In this document: piece by piece, positions 24,101 to 39,100 of the stretch | How positions within the stretch are numbered: the first letter of the stretch is position 1 | How the letters are laid out: each line of letters opens with the position of its first letter | Assembly (NCBI RefSeq): GCF_910592395.1 | Contig: NC_088309.1 | Location: 994,501 to 1,058,500, forward strand | Direction: 5' to 3' | Length of the DNA stretch: 64,000 nt | Origin: Lineus longissimus | Taxonomy: Eukaryota > Nemertea > Pilidiophora > Heteronemertea > Lineidae | Translations under genes and position numbers: made by a program | The notes under the pieces: model-generated | The model's database searches: none | What the model saw: only the letters and a program-made list of their open reading frames with translations | What the model was told of the DNA's origin: nothing

Positions 24101-27100
24101 AAAACTTGGTGGCTACTGACTCTGGGAGTTGATTGGCGTTAGAAGTAGGAACTAGATGTAATTGGACCAACATTAAATATAGGCCAACGACCGTCGTACC
24201 CGCCCCTTTAACTATCCAGGCACCAGTGGTTTTCGATATCCTCCGCCTCTCGATATGACGAATGAGTATATAAAGCCTGAAACTCAGGATACCCTTTCAC
24301 TAATTCTGATTGGAAAATTCACGGTCCGACACTAATACTATTTTCTCCCAATGCATCCTCGAAAATAGCAGCTGCCGATTCGAACCATCCTCAGTAGAAC
24401 TCGAACGCCCGGCATCAGTATGTGCTGCAGTTTTAAAAGTTTGGGTGCGGGGTATGATAATGATAATAATGAAAATTTAGACATCTGTACATGGATGATT
24501 CGATAACAAGATAAGGAAGAAGAAAAAAAGGAGAAAAGTGCGGCAGACTCGCCGCGAGTCGAACCCGTGACCAGCCGATGTAGAGTCAGACACTCTAAGC
24601 GCTAAACCGTCAAGGCTTTCATGCTGAAATGAGGATTTAATTCCCCTCTTATATGCGGTATGCAAACGAGCGCGCCGCAATTGTGACACGGACGCGCAGG
24701 TGGCAAAGTGATTAGCCGAAATAGTTCCGAGTAATCGTATATTTCGATAGTTGTACAGATTTTTCTCAACATATCGTATTTATATACCTCAGTGATATAA
24801 AAGATTATCTTTGCAGTTGATTTAACGTTTGAATGGCCTTTTTTGAAAGTTTTTAAAAATCGAGGTCAGCAGGGTCAGAGTCAATCAAAAGAAATAGTTT
24901 TGAAAGTCTGTGGCAGGGTCAAAAGAAATAGTTGTTGGCGCCGATGATGTCAGTAATATGGCGGATTTCCGCCCCACCGGCCGTGAGATTTGCTCTCGTC
25001 ACGTCATGAGCACATTGAACTGCTGGTCGAACCGTGCTGAATATGTACCGGCTACCGCTCTCTCCATCATCACCGACGATATGTGACGGTGCCGGTCGTG
25101 CGAGGTCGTTGTTTCAATGAAAAAGACGCACGCCACTGTCGTACTGGTACCTGAGAAAACTTGCCTTTTCAGGCAGATTTGCGATGATCGAAACAATTCA
25201 TCTACCTCATAGACTTTCATGTATTCTCACATGACAAGCCAAGTGGACACATAACCTGAACTAACATGCAGCTATCGGGAAAACTTGGTGGCTACTGACT
25301 CTTGGAGTTGATTGGCGTTAGAAGTAGGAACTAGATGTAATTGGACCAACATTAAATATAGGCCAACGACCGTCGTACCCGCCCCTTTAACTATCCAGGC
25401 ACCAGTGGTTTTCGATATCCTCCGCCTCTCGATATGACGAATGAGTATAAAAAGCCTGAAACTCAGGATACCCTTTCACTAATTCTGATTGGAAAATTCA
25501 CGGTCCTACACTAATACTATTTTCTCCCAATGCATCCTCGAAAATAGCAGCTGCCGATTCGAACCATCCTCAGTAGAACTCGAACGCCCGGCATCAGTAT
25601 GTGCTGCAGTTTTAAAAGTTTGGGTGCGGGGTATGATAATGATAATAATGAAAATTTAGACATCTGTACATGGATGATTCGATAACAAGATAAGGAAGAA
25701 GAAAAAAAGGAGAAAAGTGCGGCAGACTCGCCGGGAGTCGAACCCGTGACCAGCCGATGTAGAGTCAGACACTCTAAGCGCTAAACCGTCAAGGCTTTCA
25801 TGCTGAAATGAGGATTTAATTCCCCTCTTATATGCGGTATGCAAACGAGCGCGCCGCAATTGTGACACGGACGCGCAGGTGGCAAAGTGATTAGCCGAAA
25901 TAGTTCCGAGTAATCGTATATTTCGATAGTTGTACAGATTTTTCTCAACATATCGTATTTATATACCTCAGTGATATAAAAGATTATCTTTGCAGTTGAT
26001 TTAACGTTTGAATGGCCTTTTTTGAAAGTTTTTAAAAATCGAGGTCAGCAGGGTCAGAGTCAATCAAAAGAAATAGTTTTGAAAGTCTGTGGCAGGGTCA
26101 AAAGAAATAGTTGTTGGCGCCGATGATGTCAGTAATATGGCGGATTTCCGCCCCACCGGCCGTGAGATTTGCTCTCGTCACGTCATGAGCACATTGAACT
26201 GCTGGTCGAACCGTGCTGAATATGTACCGGCTACCGCTCTCTCCATCATCACCGACGATATGTGACGGTGCCGGTCGTGCGAGGTCGTTGTTTCAATGAA
26301 AAAGACGCACGCCACTGTCGTACTGGTACCTGAGAAAACTTGCCTTTTCAGGCAGATTTGCGATAATCGAAACAATTCATCTACCTCATAGACTTTCATG
26401 TATTCTCACATGACAAGCCAAGTGGACACATAACCTGAACTAACATGCAGCTATCGGGAAAACTTGGTGGCTACTGACTCTTGGAGTTGATTGGCGTTAG
26501 AAGTAGGAACTAGATGTAATTGGACCAACATTAAATATAGGCCAACGACCGTCGTACCCGCCCCTTTAACTATCCAGGCACCAGTGGTTTTCGATATCCT
26601 CCGCCTCTCGATATGACGAATGAGTATAAAAAGCCTGAAACTCACGATACCCTTTCACTAATTCTGATTGGAAAATTCACGGTCCGACACTAATACTATT
26701 TTCTCCCAATGCATCCTCGAAAATAGCAGCTGCCGATTCGAACCATCCTCAGTAGAACTCGAACGCCCGGCATCAGTATGTGCTGCAGTTTTAAAAGTTT
26801 GGGTGCGGGGTATGATAATGATAATAATGAAAATTTAGACATCTGTACATGGATGATTCGATAACAAGATAAGGAAGAAGAAAAAAAGGAGAAAAGTGCG
26901 GCAGACTCGCCGGGAGTCGAACCCGTGACCAGCCGATGTAGAGTCAGACACTCTAAGCGCTAAACCGTCAAGGCTTTCATGCTGAAATGAGGATTTAATT
27001 CCCCTCTTATATGCGGTATGCAAACGAGCGCGCCGCAATTGTGACACGGACGCGCAGGTGGCAAAGTGATTAGCCGAAATAGTTCCGAGTAATCGTATAT

Positions 27101-30100
27101 TTCGATAGTTGTACAGATTTTTCTCAACATATCGTATTTATATACCTCAGTGATATAAAAGATTATCTTTGCAGTTGATTTAACGTTTGAATGGCCTTTT
27201 TTGAAAGTTTTTAAAAATCGAGGTCAGCAGGGTCAGAGTCAATCAAAAGAAATAGTTTTGAAAGTCTGTGGCAGGGTCAAAAGAAATAGTTGTTGGCGCC
27301 GATGATGTCAGTAATATGGCGGATTTCCGCCCCACCGGCCGTGAGATTTGCTCTCGTCACGTCATGAGCACATTGAACTGCTGGTCGAACCGTGCTGAAT
27401 ATGTACCGGCTACCGCTCTCTCCATCATCACCGACGATATGTGACGGTGCCGGTCGTGCGAGGTCGTTGTTTCAATTAAAAAGACGCACGCCACTGTCGT
27501 AGCGGTACCGGAGAAAACTTGCCTTTTCAGGCAGATTTGCGATGATCGAAACAATACATCTACCTCATAGACTTTCATGTATTCTCATATGACAAGCCAA
27601 GTGGACACATAACCTGAACTAACATGCAGCTATCGGGAAAACTTGGTGGCTACTGACTCTTGGAGTTGATTGGCGTTAGAAGTAGGAACTAGATGTAATT
27701 GGACCAACATTAAATATAGGCCAACGACCGTCGTACCCGCCCCTTTAACTATCCAGGCACCAGTGGTTTTCGATATCCTCCGCCTCTCGATATGACGAAT
27801 GAGTATAAAAAGCCTGAAACTCAGGATACCCTTTCACTAATTCTGATTGGAAAATTCACGGTCCGACACTAATACTATTTTCTCCCAATGCATCCTCGAA
27901 AATAGCAGCTGCCGATTCGAACCATCCTCAGTAGAACTCGAACGCCCGGCATCAGTATGTGCTGCAGTTTTAAAAGTTTGGGTGCGGGGTATGATAATGA
28001 TAATAATGAAAATTTAGACATCTGTACATGGATGATTCGATAACAAGATAAGGAAGAAGAAAAAAAAGGAGAAAAGTGCGGCAGACTCGCCGCGAGTCGA
28101 ACCCGTGACCAGCCGATGTAGAGTCAGACACTCTAAGCGCTAAACCGTCAAGGCTTTCATGCTGAAATGAGGATTTAATTCCCCTCTTATATGCGGTATG
28201 CAAACGAGCGCGCCGCAATTGTGACACGGACGCGCAGGTGGCAAAGTGATTAGCCGAAATAGTTCCGAGTAATCGTATATTTCGATAGTTGTACAGATTT
28301 TTCTCAACATATCGTATTTATATACCTCAGTGATATAAAAGATTATCTTTGCAGTTGATTTAACGTTTGAATGGCCTTTTTTGAAAGTTTTTAAAAATCG
28401 AGGTCAGCAGGGTCAGAGTCAATCAAAAGAAATAGTTTTGAAAGTCTGTGGCAGGGTCAAAAGAAATAGTTGTTGGCGCCGATGATGTCAGTAATATGGC
28501 GGATTTCCGCCCCACCGGCCGTGAGATTTGCTCTCGTCACGTCATGAGCACATTGAACTGCTGGTCGAGCCGTGCTGAATATGTACCGGCTACCGCTCTC
28601 TCCATCATCACCGACGATATGTGACGGTGCCGGTCGTGCGAGGTCGTTGTTTCAATGAAAAAGACGCACGCCACTGTCGTAGCGGTACCTGAGAAAACTT
28701 GCCTTTTCAGGCAGATTTGCGATGATCGAAACAATACATCTACCTCATAGACTTTCATGTATTCTCATATGACAAGCCAAGTGGACACATAACCTGAACT
28801 AACATGCAGCTATCGGGAAAACTTGGTGGCTACTGACTCTTGGAGTTGATTGGCGTTAGAAGTAGGAACTAGATGTAATTGGACCAACATTAAATATAGG
28901 CCAACGACCGTCGTACCCGCCCCTTTAACTATCCAGGCACCAGTGGTTTTCGATATCCTCCGCCTCTCGATATGACGAATGAGTATATAAAGCCTGAAAC
29001 TCAGGATACCCTTTCACTAATTCTGATTGGAAAATTCACGGTCCGACACTAATACTATTTTCTCCCAATGCATCCTCGAAAATAGCAGCTGCCGATTCGA
29101 ACCATCCTCAGTAGAACTCGAACGCCCGGCATCAGTATGTGCTGCAGTTTTAAAAGTTTGGGTGCGGGGTATGATAATGATAATAATGAAAATTTAGACA
29201 TCTGTACATGGATGATTCGATAACAAGATAAGGAAGAAGAAAAAAAGGAGAAAAGTGCGGCAGACTCGCCGGGAGTCGAACCCGTGACCAGCCGATGTAG
29301 AGTCAGACACTCTAAGCGCTAAACCGTCAAGGCTTTCATGCTGAAATGAGGATTTAATTCCCCTCTTATATGCGGTATGCAAACGAGCGCGCCGCAATTG
29401 TGACACGGACGCGCAGGTGGCAAAGTGATTAGCCGAAATAGTTCCGAGTAATCGTATATTTCGATAGTTGTACAGATTTTTCTCAACATATCGTATTTAT
29501 ATACCTCAGTGATATAAAATATTATCTTTGCAGTTGATTTAACGTTTGAATGGCCTTTTTTGAAAGTTTTTAAAAATCGAGGTCAGCAGGGTCAGAATCA
29601 ATCAAAAGAAATAGTTTTGAAAGTCTGTGGCAGGGTCAAAAGAAATAGTTGTTGGCGCCGATGATGTCAGTAATATGGCGGATTTCCGCCCCACCGGCCG
29701 TGAGATTTGCTCTCGTCACGTCATGAGCACATTGAACTGCTGGTCGAACCGTGCTGAATATGTACCGGCTACCGCTCTCTCCATCATCACCGACGATATG
29801 TGACGGTGCCGGTCGTGCGAGGTCGTTGTTTCAATGAAAAAGACGCACGCCACTGTCGTACTGGTACCTGAGAAAACTTGCCTTTTCAGGCAGATTTGCG
29901 ATGATCGAAACAATTCATCTACCTCATAGACTTTCATGTATTCTCACATGACAAGCCAAGTGGACACATAACCTGAACTAACATGCAGCTATCGGGAAAA
30001 CTTGGTGGCTACTGACTCTTGGAGTTGATTGGCGTTAGAAGTAGGAACTAGATGTAATTGGACCAACATTAAATATAGGCCAACGACCGTCGTACCCGCC

Positions 30101-33100
30101 CCTTTAACTATCCAGGCACCAGTGGTTTTCGATATCCTCCGCCTCTCGATATGACGAATGAGTATAAAAAGCCTGAAACTCAGGATACCCTTTCACTAAT
30201 TCTGATTGGAAAATTCACGGTCCGACACTAATACTATTTTCTCCCAATGCATCCTCGAAAATAGCAGCTGCCGATTCGAACCATCCTCAGTAGAACTCGA
30301 ACGCCCGGCATCAGTATGTGCTGCAGTTTTAAAAGTTTGGGTGCGGGGTATGATAATGATAATAATGAAAATTTAGACATCTGCACATGGATGATTCGAT
30401 AACAAGATAAGGAAGAAGAAAAAAAGGAGAAAAGTGCGGCAGACTCGCCGGGAGTCGAACCCGTGACCAGCCGATGTAGAGTCAGACACTCTAAGCGCTA
30501 AACCGTCAAGGCTTTCATGCTGAAATGAGGATTTAATTCCCCTCTTATATGCGGTATGCAAACGAGCGCGCCGCAATTGTGACACGGACGCGCAGGTGGC
30601 AAAGTGATTAGACGAAATAGTTCCGAGTAATCGTATATTTCGATAGTTGTACAGATTTTTCTCAACATATCGTATTTATATACCTCAGTGATATAAAATA
30701 TTATCTTTGCAGTTGATTTAACGTTTGAATGGCCTTTTTTGAAAGTTTTTAAAAATCGAGGTCAGCAGGGTCAGAGTCAATCAAAAGAAATAGTTTTGAA
30801 AGTCTGTGGCAGGGTCAAAAGAAATAGTTGTTGGCGCCGATGATGTCAGTAATATGGCGGATTTCCGCCCCACCGGCCGTGAGATTTGCTCTCGTCACGT
30901 CATGAGCACATTGAACTGCTGGTCGAACCGTGCTGAATATGTACCGGCTACCGCTCTCTCCATCATCACCGACGATATGTGACGGTGCCGGTCGTGCGAG
31001 GTCGTTGTTTCAATGAAAAAGACGCACGCCACTGTCGTACCGGTACCTGAGAAAACTTGCCTTTTCAGGCAGATTTGCGATGATCGAAACAATACATCTA
31101 CCTCATAGACTTTCATGTATTCTCATATGACAAGCCAAGTGGACACATAACCTGAACTAACATGCAGCTATCGGGAAAACTTGGTGGCTACTGACTCTTG
31201 GAGTTGATTGGCGTTAGAAGTAGGAACTAGATGTAATTGGACCAACATTAAATATAGGCCAACGACCGTCGTACCCGCCCCTTTAACTATCCAGGCACCA
31301 GTGGTTTTCGATATCCTCCGCCTCTCGATATGACGAATGAGTATAAAAAGCCTGAAACTCACGATACCCTTTCACTAATTCTGATTGGAAAATTCACGGT
31401 CCGACACTAATACTATTTTCTCCCAATGCATCCTCGAAAATAGCAGCTGCCGATTCGAACCATCCTCAGTAGAACTCGAACGCCCGGCATCAGTATGTGC
31501 TGCAGTTTTAAAAGTTTGGGTGCGGGGTATGATAATGATAATAATGAAAATTTAGACATCTGTACATGGATGATTCGATAACAAGATAAGGAAGAAGAAA
31601 AAAAGGAGAAAAGTGCGGCAGACTCGCCGGGAGTCGAACCCGTGACCAGCCGATGTAGAGTCAGACACTCTAAGCGCTAAACCGTCAAGGCTTTCATGCT
31701 GAAATGAGGATTTAATTCCCCTCTTATATGCGGTATGCAAACGAGCGCGCCGCAATTGTGACACGGACGCGCAGGTGGCAAAGTGATTAGCCGAAATAGT
31801 TCCGAGTAATCGTATATTTCGATAGTTGTACAGATTTTTCTCAACATATCGTATTTATATACCTCAGTGATATAAAATATTATCTTTGCAGTTGATTTAA
31901 CGTTTGAATGGCCTTTTTTGAAAGTTTTTAAAAATCGAGGTCAGCAGGGTCAGAGTCAATCAAAAGAAATAGTTTTGAAAGTCTGTGGCAGGGTCAAAAG
32001 AAATAGTTGTTGGCGCCGATGATGTCAGTAATATGGCGGATTTCCGCCCCACCGGCCGTGAGATTTGCTCTCGTCACGTCATGAGCACATTGAACTGCTG
32101 GTCGAACCGTGCTGAATATGTACCGGCTACCGCTCTCTCCATCATCACCGACGATATGTGACGGTGCCGGTCGTGCGAGGTCGTTGTTTCAATGAAAAAG
32201 ACGCACGCCACTGTCGTAGCGGTACCTGAGAAAACTTGCCTTTTCAGGCAGATTTGCGATGATCGAAACAATACATCTACCTCATAGACTTTCATGTATT
32301 CTCATATGACAAGCCAAGTGGACACATAACCTGAACTAACATGCAGCTATCGGGAAAACTTGGTGGCTACTGACTCTTGGAGTTGATTGGCGTTAGAAGT
32401 AGGAACTAGATGTAATTGGACCAACATTAAATATAGGCCAACGACCGTCGTACCCGCCCCTTTAACTATCCAGGCACCAGTGGTTTTCGATATCCTCCGC
32501 CTCTCGATATGACGAATGAGTATAAAAAGCCTGAAACTCAGGATACCCTTTCACTAATTCTGATTGGAAAATTCACGGTCCGACACTAATACTATTTTCT
32601 CCCAATGCATCCTCGAAAATAGCAGCTGCCGATTCGAACCATCCTCAGTAGAACTCGAACGCCCGGCATCAGTATGTGCTGCAGTTTTAAAAGTTTGGGT
32701 GCGGGGTATGATAATGATAATAATGAAAATTTAGACATCTGCACATGGATGATTCGATAACAAGATAAGGAAGAAGAAAAAAAGGAGAAAAGTGCGGCAG
32801 ACTCGCCGGGAGTCGAACCCGTGACCAGCCGATGTAGAGTCAGACACTCTAAGCGCTAAACCGTCAAGGCTTTCATGCTGAAATGAGGATTTAATTCCCC
32901 TCTTATATGCGGTATGCAAACGAGCGCGCCGCAATTGTGACACGGACGCGCAGGTGGCAAAGTGATTAGCCGAAATAGTTCCGAGTAATCGTATATTTCG
33001 ATAGTTGTACAGATTTTTCTCAACATATCGTATTTATATACCTCAGTGATATAAAATATTATCTTTGCAGTTGATTTAACGTTTGAATGGCCTTTTTTGA

Positions 33101-36100
33101 AAGTTTTTAAAAATCGAGGTCAGCAGGGTCAGAGTCAATCAAAAGAAATAGTTTTGAAAGTCTGTGGCAGGGTCAAAAGAAATAGTTGTTGGCGCCGATG
33201 ATGTCAGTAATATGGCGGATTTCCGCCCCACCGGCCGTGAGATTTGCTCTCGTCACGTCATGAGCACATTGAACTGCTGGTCGAACCGTGCTGAATATGT
33301 ACCGGCTACCGCTCTCTCCATCATCACCGACGATATGTGACGGTGCCGGTCGTGCGAGGTCGTTGTTTCAATGAAAAAGACGCACGCCACTGTCGTAGCG
33401 GTACCTGAGAAAACTTGCCTTTTCAGGCAGATTTGCGATGATCGAAACAATACATCTACCTCATAGACTTTCATGTATTCTCATATGACAAGCCAAGTGG
33501 ACACATAACCTGAACTAACATGCAGCTATCGGGAAAACTTGGTGGCTACTGACTCTTGGAGTTGATTGGCGTTAGAAGTAGGAACTAGATGTAATTGGAC
33601 CAACATTAAATATAGGCCAACGACCGTCGTACCCGCCCCTTTAACTATCCAGGCACCAGTGGTTTTCGATATCCTCCGCCTCTCGATATGACGAATGAGT
33701 ATAAAAAGCCTGAAACTCAGGATACCCTTTCACTAATTCTGATTGGAAAATTCACGGTCCGACACTAATACTATTTTCTCCCAATGCATCCTCGAAAATA
33801 GCAGCTGCCGATTCGAACCATCCTCAGTAGAACTCGAACGCCCAGCATCAGTATGTGCTGCAGTTTTAAAAGTTTGGGTGCGGGGTATGATAATGATAAT
33901 AATGAAAATTTAGACATCTGTACATGGATGATTCGATAACAAGATAAGGAAGAAGAAAAAAAGGAGAAAAGTGCGGCAGACTCGCCGGGAGTCGAACCCG
34001 TGACCAGCCGATGTAGAGTCAGACACTCTAAGCGCTAAACCGTCAAGCTTTCATGCTGAAATGAGGATTTAATTCCCCTCTTATATGCGGTATGCAAACG
34101 AGCGCGCCGCAATTGTGACACGGACGCGCAGGTGGCAAAGTGATTAGCCGAAATAGTTCCGAGTAATCGTATATTTCGATAGTTGTACAGATTTTTCTCA
34201 ACATATCGTATTTATATACCTCAGTGATATAAAATATTATCTTTGCAGTTGATTTAACGTTTGAATGGCCTTTTTTGAAAGTTTTTAAAAATCGAGGTCA
34301 GCAGGGTCAGAGTCAATCAAAAGAAATAGTTTTGAAAGTCTGTGGCAGGGTCAAAAGAAATAGTTGTTGGCGCCGATGATGTCAGTAATATGGCGGATTT
34401 CCGCCCCACCGGCCGTGAGATTTGCTCTCGTCACGTCATGAGCACATTGAACTGCTGGTCGAACCGTGCTGAATATGTACCGGCTACCGCTCTCTCCATC
34501 ATCACCGACGATATGTGACGGTGCCGGTCGTGCGAGGTCGTTGTTTCAATGAAAAAGACGCACGCCACTGTCGTAGCGGTACCTGAGAAAACTTGCCTTT
34601 TCAGGCAGATTTGCGATGATCGAAACAATACATCTACCTCATAGACTTTCATGTATTCTCATATGACAAGCCAAGTGGACACATAACCTGAACTAACATG
34701 CAGCTATCGGGAAAACTTGGTGGCTACTGACTCTTGGAGTTGATTGGCGTTAGAAGTAGGAACTAGATGTAATTGGACCAACATTAAATATAGGCCAACG
34801 ACCGTCGTACCCGCCCCTTTAACTATCCAGGCACCAGTGGTTTTCGATATCCTCCGCCTCTCGATATGACGAATGAGTATAAAAAGCCTGAAACTCAGGA
34901 TACCCTTTCACTAATTCTGATTGGAAAATTCACGGTCCGACACTAATACTATTTTCTCCCAATGCATCCTCGAAAATAGCAGCTGCCGATTCGAACCATC
35001 CTCAGTAGAACTCGAACGCCCGGCATCAGTATGTGCTGCAGTTTTAAAAGTTTGGGTGCGGGGTATGATAATGATGATAATGAAAATTTAGACATCTGTA
35101 CATGGATGATTCGATAACAAGATAAGGAAGAAGAAAAAAAGGAGAAAAGTGCGGCAGACTCGCCGGGAGTCGAACCCGTGACCAGCCGATGTAGAGTCAG
35201 ACACTCTAAGCGCTAAACCGTCAAGCTTTCATGCTGAAATGAGGATTTAATTCCCCTCTTATATGCGGTATGCAAACGAGCGCGCCGCAATTGTGACACG
35301 GACGCGCAGGTGGCAAAGTGATTAGCCGAAATAGTTCCGAGTAATCGTATATTTCGATAGTTGTACAGATTTTTCTCAACATATCGTATTTATATACCTC
35401 AGTGATATAAAATATTATCTTTGCAGTTGATTTAACGTTTGAATGGCCTTTTTTGAAAGTTTTTAAAAATCGAGGTCAGCAGGGTCAGAGTCAATCAAAA
35501 GAAATAGTTTTGAAAGTCTGTGGCAGGGTCAAAAGAAATAGTTGTTGGCGCCGATGATGTCAGTAATATGGCGGATTTCCGCCCCACCGGCCGTGAGATT
35601 TGCTCTCGTCACGTCATGAGCACATTGAACTGCTGGTCGAACCGTGCTGAATATGTACCGGCTACCGCTCTCTCCATCATCACCGACGATATGTGACGGT
35701 GCCGGTCGTGCGAGGTCGTTGTTTCAATGAAAAAGACGCACGCCACTGTCGTAGCGGTACCTGAGAAAACTTGCCTTTTCAGGCAGATTTGCGATGATCG
35801 AAACAATACATCTACCTCATAGACTTTCATGTATTCTCATATGACAAGCCAAGTGGACACATAACCTGAACTAACATGCAGCTATCGGGAAAACTTGGTG
35901 GCTACTGACTCTTGGAGTTGATTGGCGTTAGAAGTAGGAACTAGATGTAATTGGACCAACATTAAATATAGGCCAACGACCGTCGTACCCGCCCCTTTAA
36001 CTATCCAGGCACCAGTGGTTTTCGATATCCTCCGCCTCTCGATATGACGAATGAGTATAAAAAGCCTGAAACTCAGGATACCCTTTCACTAATTCTAATT

Positions 36101-39100
36101 GGAAAATTCACGGTCCGACACTAATACTATTTTCTCCCAATGCATCCTCGAAAATAGCAGCTGCCGATTCGAACCATCCTCAGTAGAACTCGAACGCCCG
36201 GCATCAGTATGTGCTGCAGTTTTAAAAGTTTGGGTGCGGGGTATGATAATGATAATAATGAAAATTTAGACATCTGTACATGGATGATTCGATAACAAGA
36301 TAAGGAAGAAGAAAAAAAGGAGAAAAGTGCGGCAGACTCGCCGGGAGTCGAACCCGTGACCAGCCGATGTAGAGTCAGACACTCTAAGCGCTAAACCGTC
36401 AAGGCTTTCATGCTGAAATGAGGATTTAATTCCCCTCTTATATGCGGTATGCAAACGAGCGCGCCGCAATTGTGACACGGACGCGCAGGTGGCAAAGTGA
36501 TTAGCCGAAATAGTTCCGAGTAATCGTATATTTCGATAGTTGTACAGATTTTTCTCAACATATCGTATTTATATACCTCAGTGATATAAAATATTATCTT
36601 TGCAGTTGATTTAACGTTTGAATGGCCTTTTTTGAAAGTTTTTAAAAATCGAGGTCAGCAGGGTCAGAGTCAATCAAAAGAAATAGTTTTGAAAGTCTGT
36701 GGCAGGGTCAAAAGAAATAGTTGTTAGCGCCGATGATGTCAGTAATATGGCGGATTTCCGCCCCACCGGCCGTGAGATTTGCTCTCGTCACGTCATGAGC
36801 ACATTGAACTGCTGGTCGAACCGTGCTGAATATGTACCGGCTACCGCTCTCTCCATCATCACCGACGATATGTGACGGTGCCGGTCGTGCGAGGTCGTTG
36901 TTTCAATGAAAAAGACGCACGCCACTGTCGTACCGGTACCTGAGAAAACTTGCCTTTTCAGGCAGATTTGCGATGATCGAAACAATACATCTACCTCATA
37001 GACTTTCATGTATTCTCATATGACAAGCCAAGTGGACACATAACCTGAACTAACATGCAGCTATCGGGAAAACTTGGTGGCTACTGACTCTTGGAGTTGA
37101 TTGGCGTTAGAAGTAGGAACTAGATGTAATTGGACCAACATTAAATATAGGCCAACGACCGTCGTACCCGCCCCTTTAACTATCCAGGCACCAGTGGTTT
37201 TCGATATCCTCCGCCTCTCGATATGACGAATGAGTATAAAAAGCCTGAAACTCACGATACCCTTTCACTAATTCTGATTGGAAAATTCACGGTCCGACAC
37301 TAATACTATTTTCTCCCAATGCATCCTCGAAAATAGCAGCTGCCGATTCGAACCATCCTCAGTAGAACTCGAACGCCCGGCATCAGTATGTGCTGCAGTT
37401 TTAAAAGTTTGGGTGCGGGGTATGATAATGATAATAATGAAAATTTAGACATCTGTACATGGATGATTCGATAACAAGATAAGGAAGAAGAAAAAAAGGA
37501 GAAAAGTGCGGCAGACTCGCCGGGAGTCGAACCCGTGACCAGCCGATGTAGAGTCAGACACTCTAAGCGCTAAACCGTCAAGGCTTTCATGCTGAAATGA
37601 GGATTTAATTCCCCTCTTATATGCGGTATGCAAACGAGCGCGCCGCAATTGTGACACGGACGCGCAGGTGGCAAAGTGATTAGCCGAAATAGTTCCGAGT
37701 AATCGTATATTTCGATAGTTGTACAGATTTTTCTCAACATATCGTATTTATATACCTCAGTGATATAAAATATTATCTTTGCAGTTGATTTAACGTTTGA
37801 ATGGCCTTTTTTGAAAGTTTTTAAAAATCGAGGTCAGCAGGGTCAGAGTCAATCAAAAGAAATAGTTTTGAAAGTCTGTGGCAGGGTCAAAAGAAATAGT
37901 TGTTAGCGCCGATGATGTCAGTAATATGGCGGATTTCCGCCCCACCGGCCGTGAGATTTGCTCTCGTCACGTCATGAGCACATTGAACTGCTGGTCGAAC
38001 CGTGCTGAATATGTACCGGCTACCGCTCTCTCCATCATCACCGACGATATGTGACGGTGCCGGTCGTGCGAGGTCGTTGTTTCAATGAAAAAGACGCACG
38101 CCACTGTCGTACCGGTACCTGAGAAAACTTGCCTTTTCAGGCAGATTTGCGATGATCGAAACAATACATCTACCTCATAGACTTTCATGTATTCTCATAT
38201 GACAAGCCAAGTGGACACATAACCTGAACTAACATGCAGCTATCGGGAAAACTTGGTGGCTACTGACTCTTGGAGTTGATTGGCGTTAGAAGTAGGAACT
38301 AGATGTAATTGGACCAACATTAAATATAGGCCAACGACCGTCGTACCCGCCCCTTTAACTATCCAGGCACCAGTGGTTTTCGATATCCTCCGCCTCTCGA
38401 TATGACGAATGAGTATAAAAAGCCTGAAACTCAGGATACCCTTTCACTAATTCTGATTGGAAAATTCACGGTCCGACACTAATACTATTTTCTCCCAATG
38501 CATCCTCGAAAATAGCAGCTGCCGATTCGAACCATCCTCAGTAGAACTCGAACGCCCGGCATCAGTATGTGCTGCAGTTTTAAAAGTTTGGGTGCGGGGT
38601 ATGATAATGATAATAATGAAAATTTGGACATCTGTACATGGATGATTCGATAACAAGATAAGGAAGAAGAAAAAAAGGAGAAAAGTGCGGCAGACTCGCC
38701 GGGAGTCGAACCCGTGACCAGCCGATGTAGAGTCAGACACTCTAAGCGCTAAACCGTCAAGCTTTCATGCTGAAATGAGGATTTAATTCCCCTCTTATAT
38801 GCGGTATGCAAACGAGCGCGCCGCAATTGTGACACGGACGCGCAGGTGGCAAAGTGATTAGCCGAAATAGTTCCGAGTAATCGTATATTTCGATAGTTGT
38901 ACAGATTTTTCTCAACATATCGTATTCATATACCTCAGTGATATAAAATATTATCTTTGCAGTTGATTTAACGTTTGAATGGCCTTTTTTGAAAGTTTTT
39001 AAAAATCGAGGTCAGCAGGGTCAGAGTCAATCAAAAGAAATAGTTTTGAAAGTCTGTGGCAGGGTCAAAAGAAATAGTTGTTAGCGCCGATGATGTCAGT